Program-made: the position numbers and the translations under genes
Source of the DNA: Firmicutes bacterium CAG:145
GTDB taxonomy: Bacteria; Bacillota; Clostridia; Peptostreptococcales; Anaerovoracaceae
DNA: 53,346 nucleotides
Assembly: GCA_000435715.1 (NCBI GenBank)
Contig: FR882595.1
Location: forward strand, 44,409-97,754
Reading direction: 5' to 3'
Part shown: positions 49,875 through 53,346 of the stretch, piece by piece
Layout of the letters: each line of letters begins with the position of its first letter
Position numbering within the stretch: position 1 is the stretch's first letter
Notes under the pieces: generated by a model
Told to the model about the DNA's origin: nothing
Seen by the model: only the letters and a program-made list of their open reading frames with translations
Database searches by the model: none

Positions 49875-50135
49875 TTACAATAACTCTGACATCGCATGTT
49901 CTGCAATTTCTGGATAATTCATATACTCTTCTTCAAGGCTCAGACGCACCACTCCGTTATTGCAGCTTATAATACTCATATCACCGGAGGCTGTTTCGTC
50001 AGAGAGAAATATTATATATTTGTTTCCTTGCATCAGGACAAAGACAGTATGCAGGTAATCATCAATATAACAGTTACAATGTAATTTTTCATGGTTGACC
50101 TCATAATATAGATATACTTGGCTTAATTTCTCCAT
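49875..50135 (-). CDS. Small hypothetical protein
   Basis: 86 residues, no recognised family, no signal peptide or membrane helix, three cysteines, and an acidic C-terminal half (RLSLEEEYMNYPEIAEHAMSELL cut to its core: EEEYMNYPEIAEHAM). Codon use looks natural. A GAGG lies about 14 bases before the ATG, further than usual. It lies just after the broken matrixin-type gene on the same strand and may have belonged with it as an inhibitor or chaperone, but nothing in the sequence proves this. Confidence 0.45.
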   Translation of the reverse strand: MEKLSQVYLYYEVNHEKLHCNCYIDDYLHTVFVLMQGNKYIIFLSDETASGDMSIISCNNGVVRLSLEEEYMNYPEIAEHAMSELL

Positions 50136-50141
50136 TTATAT

Positions 50142-50683
50142 TTTAGTTTTCCTCATCATGAGCGGCAAGTGCATATGTAGATTGAAGCCCTTATTGCATT
50201 CTGCAAGTGTGTGATGAGGTCGTACAATGAGCCATCGACAAAGCGTGTCCTATTTCATGAGTCAATATTTTTGTCTTTTTTGCTGAGGTGTTTAAATATG
50301 TGCTGTTATATCTTATACACAAAGCCTGCGTCCATGTTTGAGTTGTTGATACCTCAATGCCGTTATCGGTGAGTTTTGTTAAACCTAATGCTCCGTCATA
50401 TGGTGCATTTAATCTCCCGGTGCTTAATTTTATATGTACATTGGTTATATTACTGTGTGTAATTTTAACCTTGCTTAAGACGCAATTCCACTTGGCTGTA
50501 GCTGTCGTGGCTTCCGAATTAAGTGCTCCACAGTTTTCCATTGCATATTTGAGCGACCCTTACTATAAATAAGAACCCTCCTGAAAAAATATCAGAAGAA
50601 GAAGCGGCAAATGTATAGGTGCTCGTACTTATCAAAAATAGTAGTATTATTGTAGTAATAAAATATTTCTTGAGTAATCTCAT
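50142..50683 (-). pseudogene. Secreted matrixin-type metalloprotease, frameshifted and with an internal stop
   Basis: ATG at 50683 behind AAAAGGAGG encodes a signal peptide (MRLLKKYFITTIILLFLI, cleavage near TFAAS). The frame then drifts out near 50550-50580, and the protein continues in another frame: KYAMENCGALNSE, KVKITHSN and TKILTHEIGHALSMAHC, a HExxHxxxxxH zinc site of metzincins. A TAA after RMQ (about 50191) is followed in frame by GLQSTYALAAHDEEN, the usual sort of end for this family. So there is one frameshift and one stop. The glycine of the HExxHxxGxxH motif is Ser here. Confidence 0.78.
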
Positions 50684-51111
50684 AGAAACCTCCTTTTCTA
50701 ATGTATTAAAAATATTTATTTCAACGTATTTATTTAAAACATCGGTTTCACACTCTCTCCTTAACATCCGCAGTTATATATAGTTAGAATTTTTGTTTCT
50801 ATATCTATACGGTAGATTTTTGGCAGTTAGAATATTAGCTGTCAAAGAAAAGCTGATGTTCTTATTATTTGCTTTTTTTATATTTCTGCGATATAGCCTT
50901 CAAGCCCCCGGGGTTTAAGGCTAAAATAATCAGCCGCAGCACATATTGTAAACATACTTGTATCATTCTCGATTTGAAACTGCATATATCTATTTTAATT
51001 ATATTCTGTTAAGTGAAGAGAAATTGAGAATTCCACAGACCGTGCCATGAAGAGCAGGAAACGGTCTTTCAACACTTTTTAAGTGTACGCAAGTATGGTA
51101 TAATGAATCTA
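50684..51111. other. Intergenic region with an imperfect hairpin
   Basis: No credible gene. An imperfect inverted repeat AGCCTT/AAGGCT encloses a CCCC-GGGG core (50895-50922) and has no T-run, so it is not called a terminator. The left part should hold the promoter of the matrixin-type gene. Confidence 0.45.
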
Positions 51112-51463
51112 CGATTATATCGGCCGTCTGTGTCCGCGCTTGCTGCGGCGAAAAACAGCGCATGCTGTATTCTACAGAGAAAAGCACAAATTCTACAACA
51201 GAATTTGTTAAAATGGTCGTAGAATCACAATAATAAATCGGAATTTACAGCATATTCGCCTTTGTACCGCCATTCAAGTTGTTTTTCTTCCTAAAATGCT
51301 GTAGGATCAATACAAAGGATGAAGAAAATACAGCATGTGGCTCTGCGACAGCAGAGCCAGCGATTTGCGATGACTGCCAAGGGCTATCGCCAAAAGGAAG
51401 GATTCATTGAATCACCTTGGCGAGTTTGATTGCGATACAATGAATCCACGATTATATTGGCCG
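51092..51463 (+). repeat. Direct repeat around copy B
   Basis: A 33-35 base word containing AATGAATC-ACGATTATAT-GGCCG occurs at 51092-51126 and again at 51431-51463, with a few differences. The copies lie on either side of the dispersed repeat. Confidence 0.7.
51112..51369 (-). repeat. Dispersed repeat, copy B
   Basis: Reverse-complement match to copy A at 7485-7736; both ends align (CGCAxAT-CGCTGGCT-like start and the GATATAATCG end). Here one arm of the inner inverted repeat is TTCTACGAC, so the stem has one mismatch. Not associated with a transposase. Confidence 0.8.
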
Positions 51464-51570
51464 CGCCCGCTCCTGAGCCCACGCAGGCCGACCGAGGCTC
51501 CGGCCCCTATGCGGCCTCATGCGAGCCCCTTGCCGGCGTCCTCTGCGGCGCAGGACGCCGCGATCATGAT
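51459..51570. other. GC-rich patch with strong hairpin
   Basis: About 110 bases near 70 percent GC in an otherwise AT-leaning region. Includes GGCGTCCT (51535-51542) and AGGACGCC (51552-51559), an 8-bp perfect stem. A frame crossing it (51430-51684) has no ribosome binding site and is not called. Confidence 0.6.
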
Positions 51571-51768
51571 ATAACACCTCACGGCATTAGCGGAATCAGA
51601 GATTTCGATGCCAGAGAGAGTATTTGTATCATAATTCCTTTATTCCCGACAAGAATGAAGATGCGCCAGTTCCGGACGCAGTAGCACAGCCTCTGCAATT
51701 ACGGAATGTTTAACCCGCCGTCACGGATAGCCGGGGGGGGTCATTGAAAAAGAGAGAGGTATTTGAGA

Positions 51769-52959
51769 TTGAAAGATAAGCTGAGACTTAAAATATGCAA
51801 AATCGGTGTGGTTCTTCTTGAAATATTTTTAATATCCGTAATAATTCTCACTGCTGCCGCCGTTGTAGAGATGACTGTATTCGAATTTGACTTTCCTGAT
51901 ATGGTCAGAATCTGGAAAGAAATGCTCATAGGCGGAATTGCAATAGTCGTATCCGAAGCGTTGATTTTTTGGGCAGGAATAATCTGCGTTTATCTGACTT
52001 CTGTCCAGCTGGGAATCAAGATAAGAGTTATCGGAGCCTTGGTTGGCTTCATACCCGTAGCAAATATAATTGCTCTCATCGTCATAATCCGAACCGTTTC
52101 CGGCGAGATAAGATTTGAGAGTGAAAGAATACGGCGAAACGAGAACCGGAGAGATCTGCGTATATGTGATACCAGATACCCTATACTCATGGTTCACGGA
52201 GTGTTTTTCAGGGATTACAAATTCCCGAATTACTGGGGAAGAATACCTAAGGAGCTAAAGACAAACGGTGCCAGAATATATTTTGGCAATCAGCAGTCTG
52301 CTTCTTCCGTAGCGGACAGCGGCAGAGAACTGGCCGGCCGCATAAAGAAGATAGTATCAGAAACCGGCTGCGGCAAATTGAACATCATCGCTCACTCCAA
52401 AGGTGGACTGGATATAAGATATGCCATGAGTTATTGCGGTATAGGCGGGATGATCGCCTCGGTGACTACGATCAATACTCCTCACAGGGGATGTAAATTT
52501 GCAGAGTATCTGCTTGAAAATCTTCCTGAGAGTATGCAGAAGAAAATTGCCGATTCATACGATGCGACTATGAGAAAACTTGGAGATCAGTCTCCGGATT
52601 TTATGAAAGCAGTGACGGATCTGACCGCTTCTGAATGTAGTGCGAGGGACGCCGCTATGAAAGCTCCGGAAGGCGTGTTCTGCCAGAGTGTGGGATCTAA
52701 ACTTAATAAAGCGTCAGGGGGAAGGTTTCCTCTGAATTTTTCATATAATCTGGTCAAATATTTTGACGGTCCCAACGACGGCCTCGTATCGGAAGACTCT
52801 TTCAGCTGGGGTGAGAAATATACATTTCTGAAAACTGACGGAAAGAGGGGAATATCCCATGGCGATATGATAGACCTGAACAGGGAGAATATACCGGGCT
52901 TTGACGTCAGAGAATTCTATGTCGGGCTGACGGCAGAACTAAAAGAAAGGGGACTTTGA
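51769..52959 (+). CDS. Membrane-anchored alpha/beta hydrolase, lipase-like
   Basis: About 396 residues. Two or three membrane helices at the N-terminus (VVLLEIFLISVIILTAAAVV; GIAIVVSEALIFWAGIICVY; IGALVGFIPVANIIALIVII) are followed by a hydrolase domain of triacylglycerol-lipase type: PILMVHGVFFRDY (oxyanion region), the nucleophile Ser in IIAHSKGGLD, Asp in GPNDGLVS and His in ISHGDMID. No ATG fits: TTG at 51769 is nine bases after GAGAGG, and TTG 51763 is the alternative. Acts at the membrane on a lipid or ester of unknown nature. It is not linked in an operon to neighbours on its left. Confidence 0.8.
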   Translation: MKDKLRLKICKIGVVLLEIFLISVIILTAAAVVEMTVFEFDFPDMVRIWKEMLIGGIAIVVSEALIFWAGIICVYLTSVQLGIKIRVIGALVGFIPVANIIALIVIIRTVSGEIRFESERIRRNENRRDLRICDTRYPILMVHGVFFRDYKFPNYWGRIPKELKTNGARIYFGNQQSASSVADSGRELAGRIKKIVSETGCGKLNIIAHSKGGLDIRYAMSYCGIGGMIASVTTINTPHRGCKFAEYLLENLPESMQKKIADSYDATMRKLGDQSPDFMKAVTDLTASECSARDAAMKAPEGVFCQSVGSKLNKASGGRFPLNFSYNLVKYFDGPNDGLVSEDSFSWGEKYTFLKTDGKRGISHGDMIDLNRENIPGFDVREFYVGLTAELKERGL

Positions 52960-52991
52960 AGAGATTACAAAAGTACTTGACAGTAGCAGAG

Positions 52992-53025
52992 AACCTTCTT
53001 CGGTCATATTATATCGAAGGAGGTT
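52992..53025 (+). promoter_or_regulatory. Hairpin that contains the ribosome binding site of the DUF305 gene
   Basis: AACCTTCTTCG (52992-53002) and CGAAGGAGGTT (53015-53025) form an 11-bp stem with one G-T pair and a 12-base loop. The AGGAGG of the next gene is in the 3' arm, so RNA folding would hide it. The dyad could equally be a DNA operator near a TATTAT box at 53007. Confidence 0.6.
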
Positions 53026-53030
53026 TTATA

Positions 53031-53346
53031 ATGAGCAGAAAATGTATGACGGATTGTGCCGCCAGAGAATATGTCACAGCTTATGTAAATACGCTGGAGA
53101 CTATGATCTGCGGCATGACTTGCGCCAGATTAGACGATAGTATATCGGGGAATTTTATAAGGCAGATGATACCTCATCATCAGGCGGCCATATCCATGGC
53201 CAGAAGTATCCTCGAATACACCGATAACAATCAGATAGCTTCCATAGCGCAGAATATAATATCGGAACAGACTAAGAGCATAGAAAATCTTCAGAACTCT
53301 CTGTGCTGCTGCGATAACGTAAAAAATTGCTGTAAAGACGTGTGCG
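53031..53346 (+). CDS. DUF305 family protein, cut by the window edge
   Basis: 105 residues are visible and the end is missing. FIRQMIPHHQAAISMARSIL is the family's hallmark MIPHHxxAxxMA motif, which likely binds metal; EQTKSIENLQ continues the helical pattern. The sequence is rich in cysteine (MSRKCMTDCAA; CGMTCAR; SLCCCDNVKNCCKDVC), unlike most exported DUF305 proteins, and no signal peptide is present, so a cytoplasmic metal-handling role is possible (inference). RBS AAGGAGG. Confidence 0.85.
   Translation, partial: MSRKCMTDCAAREYVTAYVNTLETMICGMTCARLDDSISGNFIRQMIPHHQAAISMARSILEYTDNNQIASIAQNIISEQTKSIENLQNSLCCCDNVKNCCKDVC

Noticed and set aside
45937..50193. Stop-codon reassignment, because TAG and TAA replace likely Gln-like codons in cysK and the matrixin-type gene
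   Set aside because: TAA, TAG and TGA all end intact genes elsewhere in the window, often in overlaps with the next start, and both genes also have frame changes. Ordinary pseudogenes are simpler.
51430..51684. 84-codon plus-strand frame over the GC-rich patch
   Set aside because: GC-rich sequence keeps frames open by chance; no ribosome binding site and no family resemblance.

Overview
The window looks like chromosome from a Gram-positive strict anaerobe of the Clostridia (moderate GC, A-rich ribosome binding sites, rubrerythrin with a PerR-type regulator, a CIRCE element, sortase-anchored surface protein, threonine synthase and FtsH of Firmicutes type). A member of the Anaerovoracaceae/Family XIII group would fit, but that is a guess from gene content and not something the sequence proves.

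Layout. 1-4.96 kb: two PLP aminotransferases around a PucR regulator, then a self-controlled PerR-type regulator and rubrerythrin, closed by a terminator. 5.1-6.8 kb: a flippase and a zinc-ribbon membrane protein on the minus strand. 7.0-7.74 kb: a decayed response-regulator remnant and one copy of a 250-bp dispersed repeat.

7.87-29.6 kb is the most unusual part: a sigma54 enhancer-binding activator followed by about 20 kb of catabolic genes in two transcription blocks. Each block starts with the same pair, a divergent HMG-CoA-lyase-like protein and a class II (degradative type) HMG-CoA reductase, and each has a -24/-12 promoter (9633 and 22031) preceded by a terminator hairpin and three palindromic sites of the form TGTGCC-N6-GGCACA. 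Block 1 goes on with both subunits of an aconitase X-type dehydratase, a five-gene peptide-type ABC importer, a DUF917 protein and an M20 amidohydrolase. Block 2 goes on with an amidohydrolase, an AGCS sodium symporter, a CaiB-type CoA-transferase and an enoyl-CoA hydratase. Together they read as: import a conjugate, release a hydroxy acid, dehydrate or CoA-activate it, hydrate, then reduce or cleave a 3-hydroxy-3-methylglutaryl-like CoA ester. The substrate is unknown; mevalonate-type chemistry is the leading inference.

29.6-30.0 kb holds a strict 43-bp-period array of 37-bp hairpins. 30.1-38.8 kb is one long operon: a YczE-type membrane protein, threonine synthase, a DUF3267 protein, molybdenum cofactor genes (moeA, a MobA-MobB fusion, a molybdopterin-binding protein with a Cys-rich tail) and modABC. 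38.8-41.0 kb: a flavoprotein and, under a Fur-like box, a rubredoxin-glutamate synthase fusion.

41.0-53.3 kb is a mosaic with several damaged genes: a surface protein whose signal peptide is out of frame, Hsp20 under CIRCE, an Rrf2 regulator divergent from a sulfur amino acid unit (a Met/Cys-rich leader peptide, attenuator, metY, and a cysK broken in two places), ftsH with an HdeD-like gene, tRNA-Ser(GGA), a broken matrixin-type protease, a second copy of the dispersed repeat in inverted orientation, a membrane-tethered lipase-like hydrolase, and a DUF305 gene cut by the window edge.
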